From the IMG/VR virus record IMGVR_UViG_3300026334_000001, positions 26,053 to 90,052 of that record: a stretch of DNA of 64,000 bases, one strand, 5' to 3'. This document shows positions 11,301-19,606 of the stretch, piece after piece. The position numbers and the translations under genes are program-made. This DNA is from a virus. The stretch's first letter is position 1. Every line of letters begins with the position of its first letter. The notes beneath the pieces are model-generated. The model was given only the letters and a program-made list of their open reading frames with translations. It had not been told where the DNA came from and did no database searches.

Positions 11301-13912
11301 CTAATTTAGAAGCTCTTAAGTTTTATGATTTTAAAGATGGTAAAACACAAGCAATGGAAGTATATTTACCTCATTACTTTAAGGAGTATTTTGATAAGAA
11401 TATAGATATTAATGATTTACCAGAAGAGTTAAAGAACTTTGTAGGTTTTAGGATTCCAACACAAGGGTTGAATTCAATTGAAGTAATCAAGATCAAAGGA
11501 TTTCTTCCACAAGAAGCTGGTAATATCATCATTACTCCATCAGAGATTGTTACAAAAGCAGGTTCCGATTATGATATTGATAAATTGACAGTATTCTTCC
11601 CTAACTATAAAGTAAACTATGATATGAAGCAAATGAGAAATGATTTTGCTAGATATGTAGTAGGTACTGGAGGAGAAGTTAGTGGAGAAGAATTAACTAA
11701 TTTAAAATCAATTATTGATAAAGGTAAAGAAGAAGATTCTGATGACATACTTTTAGGAACTCTTCTAGGAGAAAAGGATAGGAATGTATATCAACAGTTT
11801 AAGGAGTTCCAGAAAGAGATGAAACAAGATTATGTTTCTGGAGTTGATTATATTAAATATGAAGAAGGAACTAACGATAAGAAAGCTATTCAGAATGAGA
11901 TTATCAAAATGGCTTCTGACATGGTATCTGCTCCAGAAAACTTTGCTGGTTTGATGACTCCCAATTCTACAGATATTATTAAAGGTGCTGCTAATGAAGT
12001 AAGAAAATTAAAAGGATTAGATCAGAAAGAAGCTGCTACAATTGATAATTTAACTGACTGGTCTTATAACTTAGATGTTAGAAGTAAATACCTATTAGGT
12101 AAAGCTGGTATTGGTCATACTGCATTACAAAACGTACATCATGTTCTTAGTCAAATTGCAGATCTTACAGTTAGCAATCCTGATGTTAAAATTGAATTAG
12201 ATCATAATCTTAAAGATGGTAAGATATTTTTAGGAGGTATTTATGATGCTAATAATAAAACTGATAGTAAATCATATAAGACAATTCTAGATGTAATATC
12301 TGAATTTGCCAATGGTTTCTTAGACGTAGCAAAAGATCCTTTCTTAAAGGATATTAATGCAAACGTAGAAACAATTAATACTTATATGTATTTAATCAGA
12401 GCTGGAGTACCTGTTAGACAATCAGTTCTTTTCATGACACAACCAATTATTACAGATTACTTAGAAGCATTAGAGAAAAATGATTCATTATTCTTGAAGA
12501 ATGTAGAACAACAGAAATCTAAAAAACAGTTAAGAACTGAAGTTGAAGCTAAATATAAATCTACTGCTAAGATTGGAGATTATAAAGCTGCTATCAGTGA
12601 AGCTAACTTAGCTAAGTATCTTAAAGGAGATGTAGATAATGCAGTTCAATTAAGAATACTTTCTGATTATTTTGCTTATAAAGAACAATCAGATAAATTA
12701 GGAGATCTAGTAAATGCTACATCTCAAGATACCAGAGGTACAGGTGCTTCAATGACAGAGGCTCAATTAGTTCAGAATAAATATAATGAAGTTGTTAAAG
12801 AAAAATACTTTGATAATATTCAAGAATTTATGAACCAGACCTTTCTAGGATCGTTTAAAAAATCTGTGGATTTATCTTTGTCTTTATATCAAGATTTATT
12901 CATCACCGAGCGACCAGAAGTTAAGTCATTTTTCAATCAATTAACTATGCAGTTACCAAAAGTGATGAAACAAGATACAAGGGTGAAATTATTGAATATG
13001 ATGAAGAATGATTTTATTCAATACATATTCCAAAACTCTGCATCTAGTTATAAAGATCAAAAAGGTAAGACAGTTGAAGGAGGTAAATTAGGTTATAGAA
13101 CAAGAGAGTTTTTTGCTGGAACAGATTCAATTCCTTATAAAGTTGCAGAGATTAAGAGAGATAAAACTAATCCTCTTCATGATAATCTTCTTATTAATGA
13201 GTTGTATGTAATTACTGGTAATAGTAAAGAATCTACAAATGTAACTACTGAAGGAACTAATAACTTAAAATTATTTAATAAAAGAATGCCTGTTGATGAT
13301 AGTAATAGACTAACAGAAGCATGGAAGGAAATATTTGATACAGATAAAACTTTTGGTGATACTTTATTAAAATTTAGTATATTGCAGTCTGGATTAAATA
13401 GTAGTCCAATTAGTTTCATGAACTTTGCTCCTAATGATGAATATATTAGAGTTGCAAAACAAGTGATGGAAGCTTGGTCAGATTCTCCTATGACAGCAGA
13501 TTTTCTGGAGATGTACTATCAAAACAATTACAAAAGTAATGATTTAGTTCCTAATGTAAAAAGAGTGGAGGTTAGAAATGGTATTGCTAAAATTAGTGAT
13601 ATAAGATATACTAATTCTCCTTACATTAAAACTTGGATTAAAACTACTGCTAACAAAGGATTCTTTAGATTATTGAAGAACACTAATACACAAGTAGATA
13701 ATAATACAATCTTTGAAGAAATAGATAAGAGAGGAAATGGATATCAATTCAAAGAATTTACTACTGGAATTGGAACAATGTTAGTAGATAATAAAGCAGG
13801 TTATAATCCTAGAGTTCAAGAAAAGACTAAAGACGATTATAAAGTTAGTTATACACCTCCATTTGACACTAAAGATGTTCCTTTGGAAGAAGTAAATAAA
13901 TGTGGAATATGA
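2363..13912 (+). CDS. Giant virion RNA polymerase with embedded zincin-like metallopeptidase motif
   Basis: A 3849-residue protein. The motif GSDYDIDKL puts D3069, D3071 and D3073 in a DxDxD loop, the Mg-binding catalytic loop of crAss-like phage RNA polymerases (single-chain double-psi barrel enzymes such as phi14:2 gp66). This polymerase is known to be carried in the virion and to transcribe early phage genes after injection. Other visible parts are a Gly/Ala-rich hydrophobic region near residues 85-125 that could help membrane passage, a long coiled coil at about 910-1130, and HESFH at 1755-1759, an HExxH zincin motif. The zincin may cleave the polyprotein or host targets; that is inference. 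It is longer than many known vRNAPs, consistent with fusion of several virion domains. It overlaps the next gene by 13 bases. Confidence 0.85.
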   Translation: MSKKRSLPQAPIDYTNPSDEDIARGLKQYGVSPYLTPARPESAIEYGTDVSQYGTGLIGEKGGEGFITAPEEQFQDIAAQNQGAGSMLLRGTGRLLGGAAMKTLEGFSLLGSGVLGGIYDATGLDQAIGGKEMTWDDYVDNPVNNTLFKAEDWMKSKMQIYKPSDWNSKSFLEQVSSGAWWADEGSDAAAFALSTLLPAGLLGDAGIGAKMMGTVGEGAGMIDEAGQVLNSGTKVAKALNGGAKALNKVSQALNFGEVGMLNLPKTAGTIDNLVTNALMTTSEALFEARDTGQQMKQEVVKKWNETYPNQKVSDFEELPDQVKQTEKEKMSGNQRDTFLANLAALSFTNKFETALLNKFGSQTAKAGLKALEVSDELLTPAARLTKKGISGFFENTGLKSALKEAATGAFMEGILEENIQSAIQNVSQHYSGNGKDNWFLDALDYTGDVVKGSFDNLSDQEAWKSIGSGMVIGALSGVIGGFKEHRQEVKDANHVAGRLNEATNNFLNVGNALYERIPVIDEQGNPTGATKIKLDQEGNPLYNNEALNRFMANQAMVSSLESIADLYQSTGNEEIASYVKNEAFSKWAQAHLESGLGEEMYAKLKKLGTMKDTDLLQSNIPITTVQGEKVSSQAIANQYIAKAKELEADYRQISKTIPAEQSGRIDNAYQTKSRLRELGKLKDALNLKLGDYQNKIRSGNDTVDLINRKVTQLEASKAQSEFFVNASGENAQAYLSSLDRLEKEITQLKADNKDMLQDQGHDVTPGIEPIPYQTAGMFKSDFQDYTKTNDKLAAIEGGSAELMDHYNGVIDYKNGEEFYNNYLNQGVAGHNLKSELEKAVTEQQAVVDRQEEDQWREFQDNLKQGDFLETPTEQGYVAKDADGNLTFNNRIITPAVLRALQPTKVSEADVALRKQEALDNTRRNQMQARVTGNLQDISVLNDAIRRGEDGLLNNQIELEKLINKSNGKANSTQNQIAKQIEAVKGTIDEIQSGLDVANQRKSNLEQETTNYLQMLESGDVVGVAEVESELAEVNSQIEELNHQISLMEKLKDEGNKFLSFLEDLWKKAFPNKRRQLEKGRQEYTDVKEEIQLSKQQLKQLDENIANTSTILTQLNNRSTVLQNEITQYQLAARAFSPVINTKTEEGVQNKANPVTEDQEGITYNSARNPDVSGAFTFRTTGFHGNDKTGLNPKESQRRWFKWAERTPLSELKNLKLRVVTINDETYGTGKINDLFRDEPMEYKTEHDLKVVVVDSRGNAIDYMGGPVHTNLLLPKDNVSDYKYGDGSSMFINKTGMSDAAIKEKNDTYKKFTQSLKDAKEPVYLEITGKSNGVKARGERTSIREVFGTEDINLQVVTSETITTADGTSISARPGTVITIVDGRVTPLLTRKLSSEEGSKVLDLLKDYSKLRENKKANAKELKDGLSQLKSIVFMGDTADPATSMGFVTGENNFKFGNALISIKELQSGEFDPQIRAFLENKYHQVSNDWLKSKASYEDVFGKKWNSYKDYLIGERDNPLDAPLTSDLVPVTDDINKPSFYSTYVTFGTDIKNSPKAETKSTKTNVSIPVSTVNEEIQNRDEQVVPVKKSIFKKKQASPVVETKSTNQVTVITEDTLLEEPSYEPTFEPPTGTVQKFADVIKGKPVTEVKAPEAELTDDDIEAMIEASFTPKKKEEVVMGVVPVDPSDLFLDATRISENYVKEDTGKAQAWFKQNIGENVPFHLVNGLVNQRAFGMFSKHGEVLISDLAVEGTVYHESFHAVTQLALGKDERKALYDNYRKTRNVDLSDRDVEEELAEEFRTYMLSQGEYKIPEANFFKRLWNAIKKVIGIPQDKIEELYKNISTGKFKGLTAKELDGGNIYSSILSDYSVSFAKELMEGMTTYFMRNLFKNGFSVKDIVKFQEDTLSKDSADRIAGTYNNILSNIAFMWSDEKLAGMDKDTAQEFKDSRNFVTANWKGIVQEHNTYMQRFGINMSFEDTIYSSVTEEDRNKDTLGIINNFEFSTRDGMPNSVKLLFAALPSLDKDGKVATNAIGLHGISDYTANQRLLQNKLSNVSDFKEQVSIIKDLMKVRPEFKYLLQYLGVQDDNETPSTAGSDIFDLQMAFRQQFDKAKYSPQIIIYDEGTIKTVDADDDRIVNAISTEWQNNLKAKLSTANIPSIQTNDLGQLVYNADYLVNKYFKPSTVKKGRLVLKDAGKESLLSFYKDLGIEFSDKDNIDYGKLADKSYFIMNSIQSHPEELNLFAKPHNLRGDLASLLEEEVKSRDDLSDNQHINPEGKTVYSISLNNYLSQTVNVLNRVIPDHLKWNEKDRIGNPFVRNSQWGKKFAAGNKMKLVMLEGAGIAEAGTDAKMADDLTRGDTGSVQFQKVLDGVYPLLQPGDKKLAYGFSFGEEISPKMKYEEMVSQLKGYLSDELLSSWMLNVEGIGADVKNYKSLGKDLRSFKGAITGYEQLIKKKVSRQTILNHIENFVNSDEVTKQVEKWFDNKVDKNIEELKNYQTIKESKLGVFTLLGISEETAEKYAGKKNNLSTQEMKDLVKFFTYGSLHGNIEQTKLFTGDTAFYEFTSKKVDFFKRVSGLIGTGKTAAIGEQINNWFNTNFKQQYIDRDGKIVDGKVSDGKINTVVFNDVKIAAENYNGLLSTMDSLGYDKEYSRGLMKAYSESADEADAQGYITMPEYREFLKRTGDWKDSHEVAYQKMLKGDRLTKEDIYRFPPLKPQYFGNQQYGELYVPTFYKFSVMPLIPQVISDIKANGLKDLMDQMHEQQIGIATFTSGNKVGVVNTHDFYDENGNVKQQTYTPQVVGYEGMKIQLDISPEVKDKVTFGTQFRKLVLMNLKGNSLTIDGKKVDGNELIKKYSGLIDKLIQIDTENLTKKLGIEKKGDKYKINNVKYLKETLVEESVRRGVASNLIEGIEQVFDADKPYMDLLVTRNKMENILMSMVNNNLIKQKMFGDMKVQGASTGFEQTARKQSSVNDQAWASNLEALKFYDFKDGKTQAMEVYLPHYFKEYFDKNIDINDLPEELKNFVGFRIPTQGLNSIEVIKIKGFLPQEAGNIIITPSEIVTKAGSDYDIDKLTVFFPNYKVNYDMKQMRNDFARYVVGTGGEVSGEELTNLKSIIDKGKEEDSDDILLGTLLGEKDRNVYQQFKEFQKEMKQDYVSGVDYIKYEEGTNDKKAIQNEIIKMASDMVSAPENFAGLMTPNSTDIIKGAANEVRKLKGLDQKEAATIDNLTDWSYNLDVRSKYLLGKAGIGHTALQNVHHVLSQIADLTVSNPDVKIELDHNLKDGKIFLGGIYDANNKTDSKSYKTILDVISEFANGFLDVAKDPFLKDINANVETINTYMYLIRAGVPVRQSVLFMTQPIITDYLEALEKNDSLFLKNVEQQKSKKQLRTEVEAKYKSTAKIGDYKAAISEANLAKYLKGDVDNAVQLRILSDYFAYKEQSDKLGDLVNATSQDTRGTGASMTEAQLVQNKYNEVVKEKYFDNIQEFMNQTFLGSFKKSVDLSLSLYQDLFITERPEVKSFFNQLTMQLPKVMKQDTRVKLLNMMKNDFIQYIFQNSASSYKDQKGKTVEGGKLGYRTREFFAGTDSIPYKVAEIKRDKTNPLHDNLLINELYVITGNSKESTNVTTEGTNNLKLFNKRMPVDDSNRLTEAWKEIFDTDKTFGDTLLKFSILQSGLNSSPISFMNFAPNDEYIRVAKQVMEAWSDSPMTADFLEMYYQNNYKSNDLVPNVKRVEVRNGIAKISDIRYTNSPYIKTWIKTTANKGFFRLLKNTNTQVDNNTIFEEIDKRGNGYQFKEFTTGIGTMLVDNKAGYNPRVQEKTKDDYKVSYTPPFDTKDVPLEEVNKCGI

Positions 13913-16900
13913 ATTGTATCTTAACAGCACATCCAACTTATAAAGCACTTGTAGAAGCTGGTTATAGTAAAGATCTAATTAATAGGGCTTGGTATCTAAT
14001 AAATACCAAGTCTTTTAATGATTGGTATGGTGAAGGTAATAAACATCAAGATGATAATAGTCCAATCATTACAAAAGATCTTAAAGTAATAAATGAAACT
14101 GGTCAAGCAGTTTCTCTTGATGATATAGTTGGTTATGGTTTTGTAACTGATGTAAAAGATATCAAACAAAAGTTGAAATATCCTAATTCTCCTTTTAGAT
14201 CAGATGAAAGAGAGAAGTATCGTTTATTTAAACAAGAAGATTATAAACAAGCACTAGCTGTTGCTGCTAAGATTAATACAACTTGGGATAATGTAAAAGC
14301 TAATGTAGAAAGAGCTGTTGGAGAAAAAGGAGATCAGAGAAACTATTTTAGAGTTGTTCTATATGATAACTTTAATAAAGATGAAGCTTTTCAACAACGA
14401 GAAGATGTAAAAGAAGTTACTAAACAATGGGATAAACAACTTGATGATAAGATGAAATCTTATCTTAATAAGTTGGGAATTTCCTATGAAGGAGTAAAAG
14501 CTATTTATGATAAGGCAACTGGAGAAGAAATTCCTGCTATTGCTGTAGCTGATATGGTTAATAAAGTAGTTAAAGTAGTTGAAGGAAAAGCTGGTATAGA
14601 TACATTACCAGAAGAAACTGCTCACTTCTTTGTGAAGATGATTGAAGGATCTCCTCTTTATAATTCAATGTACAATGAGATTACGAATTTTGATGTATAT
14701 AAAGAAGTTGTTAATGATTACTCTGAATTATATAAAGGTAATGATAAGCAACTTAGAGAAGAAGCAATTGGAAAGATGATATCTCAACAAATTGTAAATC
14801 AATTTGAAGATGCTAAAAAAGATAGAGCTGATAGATGGTGGAATAGAGTTTGGAAGCTTATAAAAGAAAAAGTTTTAGGTATAGATTCTAAACAACTACA
14901 AGATGATATTACTAATCTTGCTCCATTTAGTGATGCAGCTAAACAAATACTTGAAGAACAAAAAGTAGATAGAAGAGAAACCAATCCTTCTTTCCTAGAA
15001 GAAAAAAGTGAGCAGGAATATTATCAGTTAGATAAGCAAGATAAAATAGTAAAAGCTATTACTGATACTCAAATTGCATTAGATAGTTCTACTGATAAAT
15101 ATTTCTATATGGAAAATGGAAATAGAGTTGAAGTTAGTAAACGTGTTTCAGATAGAGTAAAAGAAGCTAATATTAAAAGAGGTTTTGGTAAATTTAGTGA
15201 GGCACAAAAAGAGAAATTTACAAAGTATGCTATAGCTGGAACAAGAGGACATGCAGATTTAGCTAATATAATTGATAGAATAACAGCTGAAAAAAATGGG
15301 CAACTTATACCATCTAAAACAAATTTATCTGGAGAAAATGTATATAATATTCTAGAAAATTGGATGAAAGATTTTATATCTAAATTTCCAGCAGGTACTA
15401 AATTTCTTTCAGAACAATCAATTCTAGATAAAGCTGCTAGTGAAGCAGGTACAATGGATTTACTAGCTATTAGTCCTGAAGGAGTTGTAGATATCTATGA
15501 TTTTAAGTTTATTAACTTTGAGAATAAAACAGAGATTCCTTGGAATAAAGAGGAAGATTATAATATTCAATTAGGAAGATATAAACAAATTCTTAAAGAA
15601 AGATATGGAGTTAAAGAGTTTGGTAAATTAAGAATCTTACCAGTTGCAGCTACATATTCAGAACAACATGTTCTTAAATCTATAGAAGTTAATAAACAGA
15701 TTGTTCCATTAGAAGGAAAGAAAGCTTATCTTAATCCATTACCTATGTTTGATGAAATGACAGGTAATGAAGATAAAGATAGATTACTTCAAGTGGCTCT
15801 TAAAGATAGAGAAAGATTGTTAGGAATGCATCCAAAAACAGCAGAAGAAACAGAGTATAAACAAGATAAGCTAAAGAGAATTAATAAAGCTATTAAGGAA
15901 ATACAATTAACAGGCAATATAAAAGAATTTATTAATAATGCTCTATATACTCTTAATAAAGTAAGAGATACAGGATTTGAGAAATTAGATGGTAAACAAT
16001 TTCATGCTTTTCAAGATGAATTAACTTTTTATTCTAATTACTTAATAGATAGTATTGGAGATGAAATGGATAAATTAGATAAAGATACTAAAGATGCAAT
16101 TTCAAAAGTAGTATCTAATTCTCAGTTAATGTTAAAACATGCTACTAAAGAAGTATCTAATAGATTAAAAGGTTATTTTGGAGATGATATAGAAACTCCT
16201 CAAAAAGAATCGGGTCTTTGGACTAGAATGTTTAGAACTTTGAGTCAGCAAAACCATCCTAAAATAGCAGCATTCTATAAATTGGTTCAAAAATCAATAG
16301 AAAAAACAAGAAAAGCTCATGATGAATTAAATGATAATATAAGAAAAACTGTAGATGCATTAAAAGAATTCCAAAAAGGAAAAGGAATAACTGGAACAGA
16401 TGTTTTTAATTATATGCTCACTAAAAATAATAAAGGTGGGTGGGATATGATCTCTAAATTTAATCCTGAATCATATAAAACACTTAATTCTTATAGAGAA
16501 AAAGGAGGTGAAGATGCTCTAAGTTGGATAAAGAAAAATATGACTTTTAATCAAACTGCATATAATGAAACTCTTAATGAAAAAAAGAGAATCTGGAAAG
16601 ATATGTATAAGTTTGATGATGATGCTGTAGGTAAATTTAATGAAAGAGTTAAACAATTTGAAAATAAATATGGTAATAATGATAAAGGTTTAATCAATAA
16701 TAAAGATAATAAATTTCTATCTTTTAAAGATGATCATTTATCAAAAGAGTATAAGAATATATATGCTACAGGAAATGAAGCATTAAAGAATTTCTATGAA
16801 TTATTTCATAAAACTTCATCAGATTTTCAAGATTATACAGGATTGACAAAAGGAGGTGAATTTGTATGGAATATTTCTAATGATCTAATAGATAGTATTG

Positions 16901-18708
16901 GAGAAAATGGATTTGGAGTTTTTAAACATATGAGTTCAGTATGGGAACAATTAGAAGCTAATAAATCAGCACCTTCTATTGGTATGGTAGATCCTACAAA
17001 CGGAGAAAAGTTAAAAAAGATTCCAGTTTATTATGCATATGATAATTATAAAATAGATAAAAAAACAGGAGATAGAGTAATAGATAATAGTGCTCAATCT
17101 AAAGATCTTGGACGGGTTCTTTCATTAGTAGGTGCAATGGCTTATAACCATAAACATATGGAAGAAATTGAAGGAACAGCTAGAATGTTAGAAAAAACAT
17201 TAGCATTAGATACAACTATAGTAACTGATGGTAATGGTAATCCTATAGTTAATACTCTTACAGGTAAAGTACAAACTGCTATTGGAAGTGCAACTAATTT
17301 AGAATCATTACAAGATTTCATGAACTATTATTTATATGGAATCAAAATGAAGACTAAAGATTATGCTTTTAACTTCTTTGGTCATCAATTAAGTATGTTA
17401 AAATCTTTTAATATGCTAAGTAATATGTATACAACCAAATCAATAGCAATGAATCCTATTTCTATCATATCAAATGCTGTGGGAGGTAATTTGAATGCTA
17501 GAATAATGGGAGCTAGATCTAAATTCTATTCAAATACACAGTATACTAATGCTATGTATAATTTAATAGCTAGAAGAGATAGTAAATCAATGGCTTTAAT
17601 GGGATATTTTGATTTAGCTCACGGTCAAGATATATATAAGAAAGCAATCTCTTTATCAGTTAGTGCTTTAACTAAGAATCTAACTTATGATAAGTTATTT
17701 ATAGGTCAGTTAGCCCCAGAAGCTAATATTAGAAATTCAGTTTTACTTGGTATGTTACAAGCACATACATTAGAGAATGGTAAGATTGTTAAAATAACAG
17801 ATGAAAAAAAAGGGGCAACTTCCCTCTTAGATCATATAGAGATAAAAGATGGAAATCTAGATTTTAAAGGAATTTCTGACCAAGAATTAACCAAATTTAG
17901 AAACAGGGCACTTAACGTAGGAGATGACTTACTAGGTAATAATACTAGAGATGATATTAGAGCAGTACACTTATCTATGATGGGTAGAGCTTTGATGACT
18001 TTCAGAAATTGGATTCCTAGAATGCTAGATGAGAGATATGGAGAATTAAGATATAATCAAAATCTAGAAGAGTATGAATTAGGTAGATATAGATCTTTCT
18101 GGAATCAAGTAGTTAATAAACAAATTCATAAATTAGCATTTGATATGATTAAAGGATTTGGAGTATTTGGTTATGCTGGAAAGTTTGGTAATGTAACTGT
18201 AGAACATGCAAAAAGATTATATGAAGAAGCAATAGCTAAAGAACCTGGATTAGCAGATAGAATGACAGAAGATCAATATGTACAATTACATCTTGAAAAT
18301 TTAAGAGCTAATATGATGGAAATATATCTTGTAGCTGGAATGGTTTCTCTTTTAGCAGCTGCTAAACCAGACGATGATGATAAAGATAATCAAAGTTCTC
18401 TTAATAAATATTTAGTTAAACAGTTGGATAGAAATCAATCAGAATTATTGTTCTTTTATAATCCTCAAGAATTTAATAGAATATTAAAATCACCAATACC
18501 GATAACTAATCTATTAAGAGATTACATTGGATTAACCAAAGCTATAGCATTTGAAACTGCTGAAGGAGTTACTGGAAAAGAAGATATAACAAAGAAGAAT
18601 GAAATACCAAAGTATGCAATGAGAGTATTACCTGTTTTAAATGGGTTTGAATCAATACTATCATATATAAATGAAGATTATGATAAGACTGATCCAAGAT
18701 CAAAATAA
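13900..18708 (+). CDS. Large virion protein with PD-(D/E)XK nuclease motifs
   Basis: A 1602-residue protein translated directly after the vRNAP; the start at 13900 overlaps it by 13 bases, and a second ATG at 13909 would give a classic ATGA overlap. Around residues 517-561 are a GTMDLL strand (D520), DFK (D534, K536) and QLGRY (Q557, Y561). Together these are the D, DxK and QxxxY set of RecB-like PD-(D/E)XK nucleases. Near residues 238-242 is EETAH, which resembles a zincin HExxH helix with its first His replaced by Glu. A short hydrophobic helix lies near 1475-1490, followed by DDDDK. It ends at a strong terminator, so it is the last gene of the virion operon. A DNA-processing role at injection is possible but inferred. 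Confidence 0.7.
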   Translation: MWNMNCILTAHPTYKALVEAGYSKDLINRAWYLINTKSFNDWYGEGNKHQDDNSPIITKDLKVINETGQAVSLDDIVGYGFVTDVKDIKQKLKYPNSPFRSDEREKYRLFKQEDYKQALAVAAKINTTWDNVKANVERAVGEKGDQRNYFRVVLYDNFNKDEAFQQREDVKEVTKQWDKQLDDKMKSYLNKLGISYEGVKAIYDKATGEEIPAIAVADMVNKVVKVVEGKAGIDTLPEETAHFFVKMIEGSPLYNSMYNEITNFDVYKEVVNDYSELYKGNDKQLREEAIGKMISQQIVNQFEDAKKDRADRWWNRVWKLIKEKVLGIDSKQLQDDITNLAPFSDAAKQILEEQKVDRRETNPSFLEEKSEQEYYQLDKQDKIVKAITDTQIALDSSTDKYFYMENGNRVEVSKRVSDRVKEANIKRGFGKFSEAQKEKFTKYAIAGTRGHADLANIIDRITAEKNGQLIPSKTNLSGENVYNILENWMKDFISKFPAGTKFLSEQSILDKAASEAGTMDLLAISPEGVVDIYDFKFINFENKTEIPWNKEEDYNIQLGRYKQILKERYGVKEFGKLRILPVAATYSEQHVLKSIEVNKQIVPLEGKKAYLNPLPMFDEMTGNEDKDRLLQVALKDRERLLGMHPKTAEETEYKQDKLKRINKAIKEIQLTGNIKEFINNALYTLNKVRDTGFEKLDGKQFHAFQDELTFYSNYLIDSIGDEMDKLDKDTKDAISKVVSNSQLMLKHATKEVSNRLKGYFGDDIETPQKESGLWTRMFRTLSQQNHPKIAAFYKLVQKSIEKTRKAHDELNDNIRKTVDALKEFQKGKGITGTDVFNYMLTKNNKGGWDMISKFNPESYKTLNSYREKGGEDALSWIKKNMTFNQTAYNETLNEKKRIWKDMYKFDDDAVGKFNERVKQFENKYGNNDKGLINNKDNKFLSFKDDHLSKEYKNIYATGNEALKNFYELFHKTSSDFQDYTGLTKGGEFVWNISNDLIDSIGENGFGVFKHMSSVWEQLEANKSAPSIGMVDPTNGEKLKKIPVYYAYDNYKIDKKTGDRVIDNSAQSKDLGRVLSLVGAMAYNHKHMEEIEGTARMLEKTLALDTTIVTDGNGNPIVNTLTGKVQTAIGSATNLESLQDFMNYYLYGIKMKTKDYAFNFFGHQLSMLKSFNMLSNMYTTKSIAMNPISIISNAVGGNLNARIMGARSKFYSNTQYTNAMYNLIARRDSKSMALMGYFDLAHGQDIYKKAISLSVSALTKNLTYDKLFIGQLAPEANIRNSVLLGMLQAHTLENGKIVKITDEKKGATSLLDHIEIKDGNLDFKGISDQELTKFRNRALNVGDDLLGNNTRDDIRAVHLSMMGRALMTFRNWIPRMLDERYGELRYNQNLEEYELGRYRSFWNQVVNKQIHKLAFDMIKGFGVFGYAGKFGNVTVEHAKRLYEEAIAKEPGLADRMTEDQYVQLHLENLRANMMEIYLVAGMVSLLAAAKPDDDDKDNQSSLNKYLVKQLDRNQSELLFFYNPQEFNRILKSPIPITNLLRDYIGLTKAIAFETAEGVTGKEDITKKNEIPKYAMRVLPVLNGFESILSYINEDYDKTDPRSK

Positions 18709-18714
18709 AAGAAA

Positions 18715-18741
18715 AAACCCTAACTTAATAAGTTAGGGTTT
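18715..18741. terminator. Bidirectional intrinsic terminator between convergent operons
   Basis: A 12-bp perfect inverted repeat (AAACCCTAACTT, loop AAT, AAGTTAGGGTTT). It is followed by AATTTT on the + strand and a run of T on the - strand. It lies 6 bases after the + strand virion operon and 8 bases after the stop of the convergent - strand gene, so it can serve both. Confidence 0.9.
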
Positions 18742-18749
18742 AATTTTAA

Positions 18750-19049
18750 TTATACAGTTGGATATGTTTTTTCTTCTTCTGCTAATTTACTATTAGCTAA
18801 AGCTAAATGAGCTTTAAGATTAGCAACTTCTCTTATTTTATTTCTATAAGCATCATTAAAATTCTTTAAATCTTGTTCTATTTCTTTTATACGCTCAAAA
18901 TCTCTAACTTCTACATCTACATCCACTATGGTTCCAGTTCTAAAATCTAATCCTTTTTCTTTAATAGCTTTTTGTAAGTCAAGAATGATATCTAAATTAT
19001 CAGCAGTATCTTCAACTACCATCTCTAATATAACATGTACTCTTTTCAT
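18750..19049 (-). CDS. Small coiled-coil protein of unknown function
   Basis: A 99-residue protein with a short beta-rich start (MKRVHVILEMVVED) and a charged helical C-terminal half likely to form a coiled coil (about residues 50-95). There is no membrane segment or cysteine. It is the last gene of the - strand block and ends at the bidirectional terminator. It shares its orientation with the membrane-anchored coiled-coil gene 14 bases upstream. I do not recognise the family. Confidence 0.6.
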   Translation of the reverse strand: MKRVHVILEMVVEDTADNLDIILDLQKAIKEKGLDFRTGTIVDVDVEVRDFERIKEIEQDLKNFNDAYRNKIREVANLKAHLALANSKLAEEEKTYPTV

Positions 19050-19063
19050 AATTTATTTTTAAT

Positions 19064-19579
19064 TTATTTTTTAATTGATTTTGTAACTGGTTTACTATTA
19101 CTAGAAGTAACAGTTTTATCTATATCTCCATCACTACCTTTATTAGCTTCTGCTGTACGTGCTATTATACCAGGAGATACAGTACAATCTTTAGGTGTAT
19201 ATGGTGCTACTCTAGTTGCTTTTTCTTTAGCATTAGCTTCTAGAAGATCTCTATAAAGATGATTGATATTCTTTAAAGAATTCTTAACTAATTGTAGTTC
19301 TTTTTCTGAATCTATTAATGATGTATTTAGTTCTCTATTACTAGTATCTAAATTAAGATACTTTTTTTCAGCTTCTATTCTTAAGTTATTTGCTCTTTCT
19401 AAAGCTCTGCCTTGTTCATCATACATTTTATAAAGACTAGCATATGTGTCTTCTTTTGATAATATCACATCTCTATACTCAGCTATTTTTCTATTAGTTC
19501 TTCTTAAAGAAGACATTAATGTTATAGTCATCACTAAGAAAACTCCACTAAGAATCATAAATAATAATTGTTGTGTCAT
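19064..19579 (-). CDS. Membrane-anchored coiled-coil protein, possible inner-membrane spanin
   Basis: A 171-residue protein that begins with one transmembrane helix (about residues 4-24, LLFMILSGVFLVMTITLMSS) followed by basic residues and a long heptad-rich region to about residue 115. The tail is Ser/Thr/Lys-rich. One N-terminal membrane helix with a long extended coiled coil matches the plan of i-spanins of the Rz type, which link inner and outer membranes during lysis. It lacks a recognisable embedded o-spanin with a lipobox. A non-lytic membrane scaffold is equally possible. Confidence 0.55.
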   Translation of the reverse strand: MTQQLLFMILSGVFLVMTITLMSSLRRTNRKIAEYRDVILSKEDTYASLYKMYDEQGRALERANNLRIEAEKKYLNLDTSNRELNTSLIDSEKELQLVKNSLKNINHLYRDLLEANAKEKATRVAPYTPKDCTVSPGIIARTAEANKGSDGDIDKTVTSSNSKPVTKSIKK

Positions 19580-19606
19580 TGTTATCTGTTTTTAAATTGT
19601 TTAAGT

